Assembly: GCF_039812505.1 (NCBI RefSeq)
Contig: NZ_JBDIAQ010000097.1
Coordinates: forward strand, 1-12,983
Length of the DNA stretch: 12,983 nt
Source: Intrasporangium_A sp039812505
GTDB taxonomy: Bacteria > Actinomycetota > Actinomycetes > Actinomycetales > Dermatophilaceae
Direction of reading: 5' to 3'
Of the stretch, positions 1-6,442 are shown piece by piece. The stretch's first letter is position 1. The number at the start of each line of letters is the position of its first letter. Position numbers and translations under genes: made by a program. A model generated the notes under the pieces. It was not told where the DNA came from. It did not search any database and saw only the letters and a list, made by a program, of their open reading frames with translations.

Positions 1-1
1 C

Positions 2-643
2 GAAGCCGACCCCAACGGCGCGGAGGGCAGCGGCGCCGACCCCGACGACCCCGACCCCATCGGCGCGGACGGCGTCGCGTGCGAGGCGGGTGCGAGCGTG
101 CCGGCCTGGTTCGCCTGTTTCGGGCACCGCCCGGCGGGACGGGTCTGGATCGTCGTGCCGGTCAGCACCGCGCTCGGGCTCGACGAGGCGCCATGTGAGC
201 TGCCCGGGCACGGCTGGGTCGCCGCCGAGCAGGCGCGCGCGATCATCACCGCACCCGGCTCACGCTGGCAGACGCTGCTGGCCGATGCCGACACCGGCCG
301 GGCGATCCGTCTGTCCCGGCCCGGGTACCGGCCCAGCCCGGGCATGGTCGAGCACGTCACCGCAGTCGACGGGGGCTGCCGCGGCCCGGGCTGCACCGTC
401 GCGCCGGCCCACTGCGACGTCGACCACGACATCCCCTACCCCGACGGGCCGACCGACGTGACCAACCTGAGCCTGAAGCACCGGGCGCACCACCGGGTGC
501 GCACCACCGGGCTCTGGCGCGCCGTGCGCGACCCGGACGACGCTCGGATCAGCTGGCGCACCGCCGCGGGGCGGCGCTACGTCACCCACCCGACCGACTG
601 GCTGGAGCAGGCCCGCCCCGGGTCGGACCCGCCACCCTTCTGA
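2..643 (+). CDS. HNH endonuclease of the DUF222/13E12 family, C-terminal part (5' end outside window)
   Basis: The frame is open from the left edge, so this is the last 213 residues of a longer protein; a GTG at 98 is only an internal codon. The first 30 or so residues are an acidic Asp/Gly/Pro-rich linker. The C-terminal half carries an HNH nuclease module: GC-x4-C (Cys codons at 377 and 392), then CDVDHDIPYPDGPT (Cys at 413, Asp-His at 422-427), then NLSLKHRAHHR with the final His-His pair at 488-493. This arrangement is typical of actinobacterial DUF222-HNH proteins, which often occur in many copies per genome and whose role is not established. The Cys usually seen before the terminal His pair appears to be replaced by His (codon at 479), which could still bind zinc. 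The DUF222 domain itself lies outside the window, so that assignment rests on the HNH region alone. Confidence 0.85.
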   Translation, partial: EADPNGAEGSGADPDDPDPIGADGVACEAGASVPAWFACFGHRPAGRVWIVVPVSTALGLDEAPCELPGHGWVAAEQARAIITAPGSRWQTLLADADTGRAIRLSRPGYRPSPGMVEHVTAVDGGCRGPGCTVAPAHCDVDHDIPYPDGPTDVTNLSLKHRAHHRVRTTGLWRAVRDPDDARISWRTAAGRRYVTHPTDWLEQARPGSDPPPF

Positions 644-645
644 CC

Positions 646-677
646 CAGGGCCAACCGACCGGACGGCGTCGGCCCTG
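646..677 (+). terminator. GC-rich hairpin after the HNH gene, possible terminator
   Basis: CAGGGCC (646-652) pairs perfectly with GGCCCTG (671-677), and CCG/CGG (655-657/664-666) can extend the stem inside. It begins three bases after the HNH stop codon. A second small hairpin follows (GTCCC 687-691 with GGGAC 698-702). There is no T-run, so an intrinsic terminator of the classical type is not shown; actinobacterial terminators often lack one. Confidence 0.35.
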
Positions 678-832
678 ACATGTGGCGTCCCTGGTCTGGG
701 ACCTGGGCCGTACACCGAACGCACCACGCGCCCCGCCCGAGGATGCATGATCCGGCCGATGTGCGCGACGCGACCGCCCACCTACCGTCGAGGAGTGGGC
801 TACCGCGCCCACCCGAGCCGACAGGACAGGCC

Positions 833-1927
833 ATGACCACCATCCCGACCGTAGCCTCGGACAGCACCCCGGCCGGTGTGCCCGCCGCGGACCCCGAGGC
901 CGTCACCGAGCGCCTCCTGCAGGTGCTCAACGACGGGGCGATCGCCGTGCTCGCCAGCATCGGGCACCAGACCGGGCTCTTCGAGACCCTCGCCACGCTC
1001 CCGCCCGTCACGAGTGCCCAGCTGGCCGACGCCGCCGGGCTCGACGAGCGCTACGTGCGCGAGTGGCTCGGCGGCGTCGTCACCGCGGGCTTCGTCGACT
1101 ACGACCCCGGCACGAGCGGCTACGCCCTGCGGGCCGACCACGCCCCGTTCCTGACTGGCCCCAGCGCGGACAACCTGGCCCGGGCGCTGCAGTACGTCAC
1201 CCTCATGGGACAGACCACGCCCGGGATCGTCGAGGCGTTCCGGCACGGCGGCGGCCTGGACTACGCGGCCTACCCGGGCTTCCACGACCTGCAGGCCTCG
1301 GACAGCGGCGCCGTCCTAGACGCGATCCTGCTCGACGAGATCCTGCCGCTGACCGGCGAGACCGACCGGTTGCGAGCAGGCATCGACGTCGCCGACGTCG
1401 GCTGCGGGCAGGGTCATGCCGTGAACCTGCTGGCGCGGGCCTTCCCGGCCAGCCGTTTCACCGGGTTCGACTTCGAGCCCGACGTGATCGCCACCGCCCG
1501 CGCCGAGGCCGCCGCCTGGGGTCTGACCAACGCCACCTTCGCGGTACGCGACGTCGCGGGGGAGCCGAGCCCGGCGGCATACGACCTCGTGACGGCGTTC
1601 GACACGATCCACGACCAGGCCCGACCGGCCGAGGTCCTGCAGCACATCGCCGCGTGCCTGCGGCCCGGCGGGACCTTCCTGATGGGCGACATCGACGCGT
1701 CGAGCCGGCTCGAGAACAACCTCGACCTGCCCTGGGCGAGCTTCCTCTACGCCATCTCCACGACGCACTGCATGTCGGTGTCCCTGGCCCAGGGCGGTGC
1801 CGGGCTGGGCACCGTCTGGGGCGTCGAGCTGGCCGAGCAGATGATCCGCGAGGCGGGGTTCGGCTCCGTCGAGCGCCACCGCCTGGCCGCCAACCCGTTC
1901 GAGGTGTACGTCGTCGCGCGGCGCTGA
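833..1927 (+). CDS. class I SAM-dependent methyltransferase with N-terminal winged helix (Rv2258c-like)
   Basis: The protein has 364 residues from the ATG at 833. I chose this start because the AGGACAGG-like stretch at 823-830 lies just upstream and the conserved fold begins soon after; upstream in-frame ATGs at 680 and 743 would add residues rich in Arg, His and Pro. Residues about 33-105 look like a winged-helix domain (LNDGAIAVLASIGHQTGLF, then AQLADAAGLDERYVREWLGG), as in Mycobacterium tuberculosis Rv2258c and related methyltransferases. The Rossmann part carries motif I ADVGCGQGH at 187-195, the acidic strand end GFDFEPD near 211-217, AYDLVTAFDTIHD near 249-261 and LRPGG near 276-280. 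The substrate cannot be read from sequence; small-molecule methylation is inferred from the family. It stands alone: 189 bp separate it from the HNH gene and 62 bp from pdxT. A weak TAnnnT (TACCGT, 783-788) could be its -10 element. Confidence 0.85.
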   Translation: MTTIPTVASDSTPAGVPAADPEAVTERLLQVLNDGAIAVLASIGHQTGLFETLATLPPVTSAQLADAAGLDERYVREWLGGVVTAGFVDYDPGTSGYALRADHAPFLTGPSADNLARALQYVTLMGQTTPGIVEAFRHGGGLDYAAYPGFHDLQASDSGAVLDAILLDEILPLTGETDRLRAGIDVADVGCGQGHAVNLLARAFPASRFTGFDFEPDVIATARAEAAAWGLTNATFAVRDVAGEPSPAAYDLVTAFDTIHDQARPAEVLQHIAACLRPGGTFLMGDIDASSRLENNLDLPWASFLYAISTTHCMSVSLAQGGAGLGTVWGVELAEQMIREAGFGSVERHRLAANPFEVYVVARR

Positions 1928-1976
1928 CGACGGCTCGCGGCCTCGGGCCGGTGCGCGCCCGGCGTGCTCGGCGGCA

Positions 1977-1982
1977 TACGCT
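1977..1982 (+). promoter_or_regulatory. candidate -10 element of a leaderless pdxT promoter
   Basis: TACGCT fits the actinobacterial TAnnnT consensus and ends 7 nt before the pdxT ATG (1990). Transcription would start at or next to the start codon, and no Shine-Dalgarno sequence precedes it. No convincing -35 hexamer is visible. Confidence 0.45.
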
Positions 1983-1989
1983 CCGAACC

Positions 1990-2592
1990 ATGGGCGCACC
2001 ACGCATCGGGGTCCTGGCCGTGCAGGGCGACGTGCGCGAGCATGTCGCCGTGCTGACGGCGCTCGGCGTCGAGGTCGTCGCGGTCCGACGGCCCGAACAG
2101 GTGGAGCGGATCGACGGGCTGGTTCTCCCCGGCGGGGAGTCGACCGTCATGGACAAGCTGGTGCGCGCGTTCGGGCTGCAGGAGCCGCTGCGCAGCGCGA
2201 TCAGGCAGGGCCTGCCCGCCTTCGGCTCCTGCGCGGGGATGATCATGCTTGCCGACCGGATCAGCGACGGCGCACCCGGGCAGCAGACCCTCGGCGGGCT
2301 CGACATCACGGTGCGGCGCAACGCCTTCGGCCGGCAGGTCGACTCCTTCGAGACCCAGCTGCACTTCGCCGGCCTCGACCGCCCGGTCCACGCCGTGTTC
2401 ATCCGGGCCCCGTGGGTCGAGCAGGTCGGGGACGGCGTCGAGGTCCTCGCCACCGTGGGCGAGGGTCCAGCCGCCGGTAGGATCGTGGCGGTTCGGCAGG
2501 GCGGCCTCCTCGCGACGTCGTTCCACCCGGAGGTGAGCACCGACCGGAGGATCCATGCCGAGTTCGTCAAGATCGTCAGTTCGCAAGGGTGA
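1990..2592 (+). CDS. pdxT: pyridoxal 5'-phosphate synthase glutaminase subunit PdxT
   Basis: This is a class I glutamine amidotransferase that hydrolyses glutamine and passes ammonia to PdxS, which builds pyridoxal phosphate (DXP-independent vitamin B6 pathway, cytosolic). The 200 residues are the normal length. Visible hallmarks are IGVLAVQGDVREH at the N-terminus, LPGGESTVM at 46-54, the nucleophile Cys81 in GSCAGM, and the His179/Glu181 pair in SFHPEVS that completes the triad. The ATG at 1990 gives the canonical N-terminus; it lacks a ribosome binding site and is probably leaderless. yebC starts 10 bases after its stop, so the two are likely co-transcribed. In many actinobacteria pdxS lies just upstream or one gene away; here that place holds a methyltransferase, so pdxS must lie outside the window. 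Confidence 0.95.
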   Translation: MGAPRIGVLAVQGDVREHVAVLTALGVEVVAVRRPEQVERIDGLVLPGGESTVMDKLVRAFGLQEPLRSAIRQGLPAFGSCAGMIMLADRISDGAPGQQTLGGLDITVRRNAFGRQVDSFETQLHFAGLDRPVHAVFIRAPWVEQVGDGVEVLATVGEGPAAGRIVAVRQGGLLATSFHPEVSTDRRIHAEFVKIVSSQG

Positions 2593-2601
2593 GGACACTG
2601 C

Positions 2602-3372
2602 ATGAGCGGCCACTCCAAATGGGCCACCACCAAGCACAAGAAGGCCGTCGTCGACGCCAGACGAGGCAAGCTGTTCGCCAAGCTCATCAAGAACATCGAG
2701 GTCGCGGCACGGCAGGGCGGCGGCGACCCGGCGGGCAACCCGACCCTCTACGACGCGATCCAGAAGGCGAAGAAGTCCTCGGTCCCCAACGACAACATCG
2801 ACCGGGCGGTCAAGCGCGGGTCGGGCGCCGAGGCGGGCGCCGCCGAGTACCAGACGATCACCTACGAGGGCTACGCACCAGGTGGCGTGGCCCTGCTCAT
2901 CGAGTGCCTGACCGACAACCGCAACCGGGCGGCCGCCGAGGTACGCACCGCGCTGACCCGCAACGGCGGCCAGCTGGCCGACCCCGGGTCGGTCGCCTAC
3001 GTCTTCCACCGCAAGGGTGTCGTCATCGTGCCGAAGGAGGGACCGGCCGGCGACATCACCGAGGACTCGGTGCTCGAGGTGGTGCTCGACGCCGGTGCCG
3101 AGGAGGTCAACGACAACGGCGAGACGTGGGAGATCGTGTCCGAGGCGGCCGACTTCGTGGCCATCCGCGAGGCCGTGCAGCGGGCCGGGATCGACTACGA
3201 CTCGGCCGAGGCGTCCTGGGTGCCCGACCTGCAGGTCCCGCTCGACCTCGACGGGGCCCGGAAGATGATCCGCGTCATCGAGGCCCTCGAGGACAGTGAC
3301 GACGTGCAGGACGTCTTCGCCAACGGCGACATCCCCGACGACGTCCTCGCCGTGCTGGAGGACGACGACTGA
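2602..3372 (+). CDS. yebC: YebC/PmpR (TACO1) family regulatory protein
   Basis: The protein has 256 residues, close to the family norm of about 250. The signature N-terminus MSGHSKWATTKHKKAVVDAR is followed by RGKLFAKLIKNIEVAAR, then VPNDNIDRAVKRG near residues 62-74 and the YEGYAPGG loop near 89-96. The C-terminal tail is strongly acidic (ends EDDD). The family has been described both as DNA-binding transcription regulators and, more recently, as ribosome-associated factors that relieve stalling at proline-rich stretches; sequence alone does not say which applies here. A GGGTGAGG stretch across the pdxT stop codon (around 2587-2594) serves as ribosome binding site. Its place between pdxT and ruvC is the conserved actinobacterial position. 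Confidence 0.95.
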   Translation: MSGHSKWATTKHKKAVVDARRGKLFAKLIKNIEVAARQGGGDPAGNPTLYDAIQKAKKSSVPNDNIDRAVKRGSGAEAGAAEYQTITYEGYAPGGVALLIECLTDNRNRAAAEVRTALTRNGGQLADPGSVAYVFHRKGVVIVPKEGPAGDITEDSVLEVVLDAGAEEVNDNGETWEIVSEAADFVAIREAVQRAGIDYDSAEASWVPDLQVPLDLDGARKMIRVIEALEDSDDVQDVFANGDIPDDVLAVLEDDD

Positions 3373-3424
3373 GCCCGGCCGCGCGCGCTGGTGGTCCCGG
3401 GCCGTATGCCGCCCACCTCCCTGT

Positions 3425-3446
3425 CGCCCGGACGGCGCGCCGGGCG
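3425..3446 (+). terminator. hairpin between yebC and ruvC, possible terminator
   Basis: CGCCCGG (3425-3431) and CCGGGCG (3440-3446) form a perfect 7-bp stem with an 8-nt loop. An additional weaker pairing, GCCCGG (3373-3378) with CCGGGC (3397-3402), begins right after the yebC stop, and ACGACGT/ACGTCGT (3458-3464/3476-3482) forms a third. There is no T-run. Together they would fit an end of the pdxT-yebC transcript before the ruvC promoter region. Confidence 0.35.
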
Positions 3447-3491
3447 CGGCGTGCCTCACGACGTCCGGGGGGAGCACGTCGTACGGTGGGC

Positions 3492-3505
3492 CGAACAGGT
3501 GTTCG
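3492..3505 (+). promoter_or_regulatory. LexA-binding SOS box upstream of ruvCAB
   Basis: CGAACAGGTGTTCG matches the actinobacterial/Gram-positive SOS box consensus CGAAC-RNRY-GTTCG at every position (A, G, G, T in the variable centre). The palindrome extends to GGCCGAAC/GTTCGGCC (3489-3496/3501-3508). It sits 91 nt before the ruvC start and just after a TAnnnT motif (TACGGT, 3482-3487), so LexA bound here could block the promoter or its start site. LexA control of ruvC is known in mycobacteria; here it is inferred from the motif and its position. Confidence 0.85.
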
Positions 3506-3582
3506 GCCTGATCGGTTCCCGGTCCGGCCCGCGAGGTGGCCGTGACGGGCATGGGCCGAGCGTGAGACCAGCAGAGACGAGC

Positions 3583-3588
3583 AGGAGG
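3583..3588 (+). promoter_or_regulatory. ribosome binding site that fixes the ruvC start
   Basis: AGGAGG lies 8 nt before the GTG at 3597. It overlaps the other possible in-frame GTG at 3588, which therefore cannot use it. Confidence 0.8.
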
Positions 3589-3596
3589 TGGCGCCG

Positions 3597-4166
3597 GTGC
3601 GCGTCCTCGCCGTGGACCCGGGCCTGACCCGGTGCGGGATCGGCGTCGTAGACGGCGTGCCGGGCCGTCGTCTCGCGCTGGTCGAGGTCGGGGTCATCCG
3701 CACCCCGTCGAGCGACCCCACGCCGAGGCGTCTGGCGGTCATCGAGGACGAGATGCGGCGGTGGTTCGACCGGCACCGGCCCGAGGCCATCGCGATCGAG
3801 CGGGTCTTCGCCGACTCCAACGTCTCCACCGTCGTGGGCACCGCACAGGTGACCGGGGTGGTCATGCTCCTCGCGGAGCGTCGCGGCCTGCCCGTCACGA
3901 TGCACACACCCACCGAGGTCAAGGCGGCGGTGAGCGGCAGCGGGCGGGCGGACAAGGCCCAGGTGACCGCGATGGTCACCCGCCTGCTCGGCCTGCCCGC
4001 CGCGCCGCGTCCCGCCGACGCGGCCGACGCCCTCGCCCTCGCGATCTGCCACGTCTGGCGCGGCCCGGTGCAGCACCGCCTCGCCGAGGCCGCCGCCACG
4101 GCCGCAGCCGCCCGCGGCGAGCGTGCGTCCACCTGCCGGCCGACCCCCGGAGGAGCCCGCCCATGA
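3597..4166 (+). CDS. ruvC: crossover junction endodeoxyribonuclease RuvC
   Basis: RuvC is the dimeric resolvase that nicks Holliday junctions symmetrically after RuvAB branch migration. The protein has 189 residues from the GTG at 3597, giving the usual N-terminus MRVLAVDPGLTRCG; an in-frame GTG at 3588 overlaps the Shine-Dalgarno sequence and was rejected. The four acidic catalytic residues of the RNase H-like fold are all visible: Asp7 in VDPG, Glu68 in IAIERVF, and Asp141 and Asp144 in PADAADALALAICH. GTAQ (81-84), HTPTEVKAAV (103-112) and GSGRADKAQV are further family blocks. The C-terminus ends in an Ala/Arg-rich tail. Its stop codon overlaps the ruvA start (ATGA), indicating translational coupling. 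An SOS box upstream suggests damage-inducible expression of ruvC-ruvA-ruvB. Confidence 0.97.
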   Translation: MRVLAVDPGLTRCGIGVVDGVPGRRLALVEVGVIRTPSSDPTPRRLAVIEDEMRRWFDRHRPEAIAIERVFADSNVSTVVGTAQVTGVVMLLAERRGLPVTMHTPTEVKAAVSGSGRADKAQVTAMVTRLLGLPAAPRPADAADALALAICHVWRGPVQHRLAEAAATAAAARGERASTCRPTPGGARP

Positions 4167-4765
4167 TCGCCGCCCTGTCCGGCACCGTCCTCACGGTCGG
4201 CCTCGACTCGCTCGTCGTCGGCGTGGCCGGGGTCGGCCTGCTCGTGCACACCACCCCGGCCACGGCCGCAGCCCTGCGCGTGGGCCAACCCGCGGAGCTG
4301 GCCACCACCCTCGTGGTCCGCGAGGACTCGCTCACCCTCTACGGCTTCGCCGGCGCCGACGAGAAGGCGGTCTTCGAGACCGTCCAGACCGTGGCCGGCG
4401 TCGGGCCGCGGCTGGCCCTGGCCATGCTCGCCGTGCACACACCCGACGCGCTCCGGCGCGCGATCGCGACACAGGACCTCGCGACCCTCACGAAGGTGCC
4501 GGGCATCGGCCGCAAGGGCGCCGAGCGGCTCGTCCTCGAGCTGCGCGACAGGATCGGCGCGGTGCCGGGCCCGGGCCCGGAGGCCGCCCAGGGCCCGACC
4601 GGCACCGACGAGACGTGGCGACCGCAGGTCCGGGAGGCCCTGGTCGGGCTCGGCTGGAACGCCAGGCAGGCCGACGCGGCCCTCGACAAGGTCGCCCCCG
4701 AGGCGGCGGCGGACGCCGGGGTGGCGGCCCTGCTGCGCGCCGCCCTGCAGGAGCTGGGTCGATGA
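4163..4765 (+). CDS. ruvA: Holliday junction branch migration protein RuvA
   Basis: RuvA binds the four-way junction as a tetramer and loads RuvB. The 200 residues show the standard three parts: an OB-fold domain (about 1-62, starting MIAALSGTV and ending SLTLYGF), a helix-hairpin-helix domain with VAGVGPRLALAML (78-90) and VPGIGRKGAERL (112-123), a flexible Gly/Pro linker (about 133-150), and the RuvB-contacting domain III with ALVGLGWNARQADAAL (159-174). GGAGGAG at 4149-4155 lies 7 nt before the ATG, inside the end of ruvC. The stop overlaps the ruvB start by ATGA. A short part of domain III shares 19 identical bases with secD (see findings). Confidence 0.97.
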   Translation: MIAALSGTVLTVGLDSLVVGVAGVGLLVHTTPATAAALRVGQPAELATTLVVREDSLTLYGFAGADEKAVFETVQTVAGVGPRLALAMLAVHTPDALRRAIATQDLATLTKVPGIGRKGAERLVLELRDRIGAVPGPGPEAAQGPTGTDETWRPQVREALVGLGWNARQADAALDKVAPEAAADAGVAALLRAALQELGR

Positions 4766-5880
4766 CGGGCAGAGGACAGGACGGCGTGGCGGCGGAGTGG
4801 GACGGGTCCTTCGAGGCGACCGCCCGGGTCGTCGACGAGGGCAGCGACGCCGACGAGCGCCAGGTCGAGGCGGCGCTGCGCCCCAGGCGCCTCGACGACT
4901 TCCCCGGCCAGGTCAGGGTCCGCGACCAGCTCGGCCTGGTCCTGACCGCCGCCCGGGGGCGCGGCACCCCACCGGACCACATCCTGCTGTCCGGGCCCCC
5001 GGGACTGGGCAAGACGACCCTGGCGATGATCGTCGCCGGTGAGCTGGAACAGCCGATCCGGGTCACGTCCGGGCCCGCGATCCAGCACGCCGGCGACCTC
5101 GCCTCGGTGCTGTCCTCGCTCGCCGAGGGCGAGGTGCTCTTCCTCGACGAGATCCACCGGATGTCGCGTTCCGCCGAGGAGATGCTCTACCTGGCCATGG
5201 AGGACTTCCGGGTCGACATCGTCGTCGGCAAGGGCCCGGGCGCCACCGCGATCCCGCTCGAGCTGCCGCCCTTCACCGTCGTGGGGGCCACCACCCGGGC
5301 CGGGCTGCTGCCGGCGCCGCTGCGCGACCGGTTCGGCTTCACCGGACACCTCGACTACTACGAGGTCGGCGACCTCGTCACCATCCTGCACCGGTCGGCC
5401 CGGCTGCTCGGGCTCGCGGCCGACGAGGACGGCATCGCCGAGATCGCGTCCCGGTCGCGCGGCACCCCACGCATCGCCAACCGGCTGCTGCGCCGGGTGC
5501 GCGACTGGGCCCAGGTGCACGGCGCGGACCGCGTCACCCTCCTCGCGGCCCGGCGGGCTCTCGAGCTGTTCGACGTCGACGCCCGAGGGCTGGACCGTCT
5601 CGACCGGGCCGTGCTCGAGGCGCTGTGCCGCCGCTTCGGCGGTGGCCCCGTCGGGCTGTCGACGCTCGCCGTGGCGGTGGGGGAGGAGCCGGACACCGTC
5701 GAGACGGTGGCCGAGCCCTACCTCGTCCGTGAGGGCTTCATGGTGCGCACCCCCCGCGGCCGGGCCGCCGCCGCCCTCGCGTGGGAGCATCTGGGGCTGG
5801 CCCCGCCGCACGACGCACCGGGGCTCCTTGCGGCCACCCTGCCGCTCGACGGGGCGGGCAGCGGCCGGTTCGAGACCTGA
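4762..5880 (+). CDS. ruvB: Holliday junction branch migration ATPase RuvB
   Basis: RuvB is the AAA+ hexameric motor that pulls DNA through the RuvA-bound junction. The 372 residues include Walker A GPPGLGKTT (78-86), Walker B LFLDE followed by IHR (126-133), sensor 1 GATTRAG (175-181) and the arginine-finger region PLRDRFGF (186-193). A C-terminal winged-helix domain for DNA contact begins near RFGGGPVGLSTLA. The protein is some 20-30 residues longer than typical RuvB, mostly from an acidic N-terminal extension (EGSDADERQVE near 26-36) and a Gly/Ala tail. AGGAG at 4749-4753 is 8 nt before the ATG, inside ruvA, and the ATGA overlap implies coupling. No terminator is obvious after it. Confidence 0.97.
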   Translation: MTGRGQDGVAAEWDGSFEATARVVDEGSDADERQVEAALRPRRLDDFPGQVRVRDQLGLVLTAARGRGTPPDHILLSGPPGLGKTTLAMIVAGELEQPIRVTSGPAIQHAGDLASVLSSLAEGEVLFLDEIHRMSRSAEEMLYLAMEDFRVDIVVGKGPGATAIPLELPPFTVVGATTRAGLLPAPLRDRFGFTGHLDYYEVGDLVTILHRSARLLGLAADEDGIAEIASRSRGTPRIANRLLRRVRDWAQVHGADRVTLLAARRALELFDVDARGLDRLDRAVLEALCRRFGGGPVGLSTLAVAVGEEPDTVETVAEPYLVREGFMVRTPRGRAAAALAWEHLGLAPPHDAPGLLAATLPLDGAGSGRFET

Positions 5881-5896
5881 GCCTGCCGCCAGGATT

Positions 5897-5925
5897 CTGA
5901 CAAATCCGTCCTCTCGCCATAGACT
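5897..5925 (+). promoter_or_regulatory. sigma-A-type promoter for yajC-secD-secF
   Basis: CTGACA (5897-5902, one mismatch to TTGACA) and TAGACT (5920-5925, TAnnnT) are separated by exactly 17 nt. It starts 17 nt after the ruvB stop and would give a 5' leader of about 115 nt before yajC. It is one of the few AT-richer patches in the window. Confidence 0.65.
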
Positions 5926-6046
5926 CCTGCGGGCACCGCACCGCAGCGTGCGGCACTTTCCGGTGCCACCGGTCGTTGACGCGGCAGCCCCACACCCGTG
6001 AGGTGCCGCTCGCTGCCCGGACCAAGACTCAGAAGGATTAGAGCTG

Positions 6047-6433
6047 ATGCTGAACTACGGCAACGAGGTCGCCTCGTTGGTCCAGACCACGCCCCTGCAG
6101 ACCGCGTCGAGCGGCAGCGGGATGTCCACCATGCTGATCCTCGCGCTGCCGGTGCTGCTGATCGTGTGGATGTTCTGGAGCAACTCCAAGCGGCACAAGG
6201 CCATGCGGGCGTTCAGCTCCTCCCTGTCGATCGGCGACGACATCATCACGAACGCCGGCATCTACGGCACGATCCGTCACCTCGACGAACACAGCGCCTG
6301 GGTCGAGGTGGCCGAGGGCACGACGCTGCGGATCGACCGGCGCGCCATCGCGATGAAGCAGCCCGACGCGGCCGGCACGAGCCGCGCACCGGGACCCGAC
6401 GCCGCCGGGCCCGCAGACGCGACCGGTCAGTGA
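6047..6433 (+). CDS. yajC: Sec translocon accessory protein YajC
   Basis: YajC is a small inner-membrane protein that associates with SecD-SecF in the Sec export machinery. It has 128 residues. A single membrane helix lies at about residues 27-44 (MLILALPVLLIVWMFW), followed by the family block SKRHKAMRAFSSSLSIGDDIITNAGIYGTI, in which the GD-I-TNAGIYGTI core is characteristic, then a small basic/acidic domain and a disordered Ala/Gly/Pro tail of about 25 residues. AAGGA at 6033-6037 is 9 nt before the ATG. secD begins 9 bases after the stop. The upstream promoter indicates that this is the first gene of the unit. Confidence 0.93.
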   Translation: MLNYGNEVASLVQTTPLQTASSGSGMSTMLILALPVLLIVWMFWSNSKRHKAMRAFSSSLSIGDDIITNAGIYGTIRHLDEHSAWVEVAEGTTLRIDRRAIAMKQPDAAGTSRAPGPDAAGPADATGQ

Positions 6434-6442
6434 GGCCGCCGT

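Noticed and set aside
680..832. N-terminal extension of the methyltransferase from the ATG at 680
   Set aside because: The extra 51 residues are Arg/His/Pro-rich and unlike the family, there is no ribosome binding site before 680, and the extension would run through the hairpin region after the HNH gene.
1945..1963. Small hairpin GCCGG/CCGGC between the methyltransferase and pdxT as terminator
   Set aside because: Only 5 bp of stem in very GC-rich sequence without a T-run; not better than chance.
1747..3552. Open frame of 601 codons on the minus strand opposite pdxT and yebC
   Set aside because: It is a shadow of two well-supported genes, with no family resemblance and no ribosome binding site of note.
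3588..3596. GTG at 3588 as ruvC start
   Set aside because: The AGGAGG at 3583-3588 overlaps this codon, while it is ideally spaced for the GTG at 3597, which also gives the usual MRVLAVDPG N-terminus.
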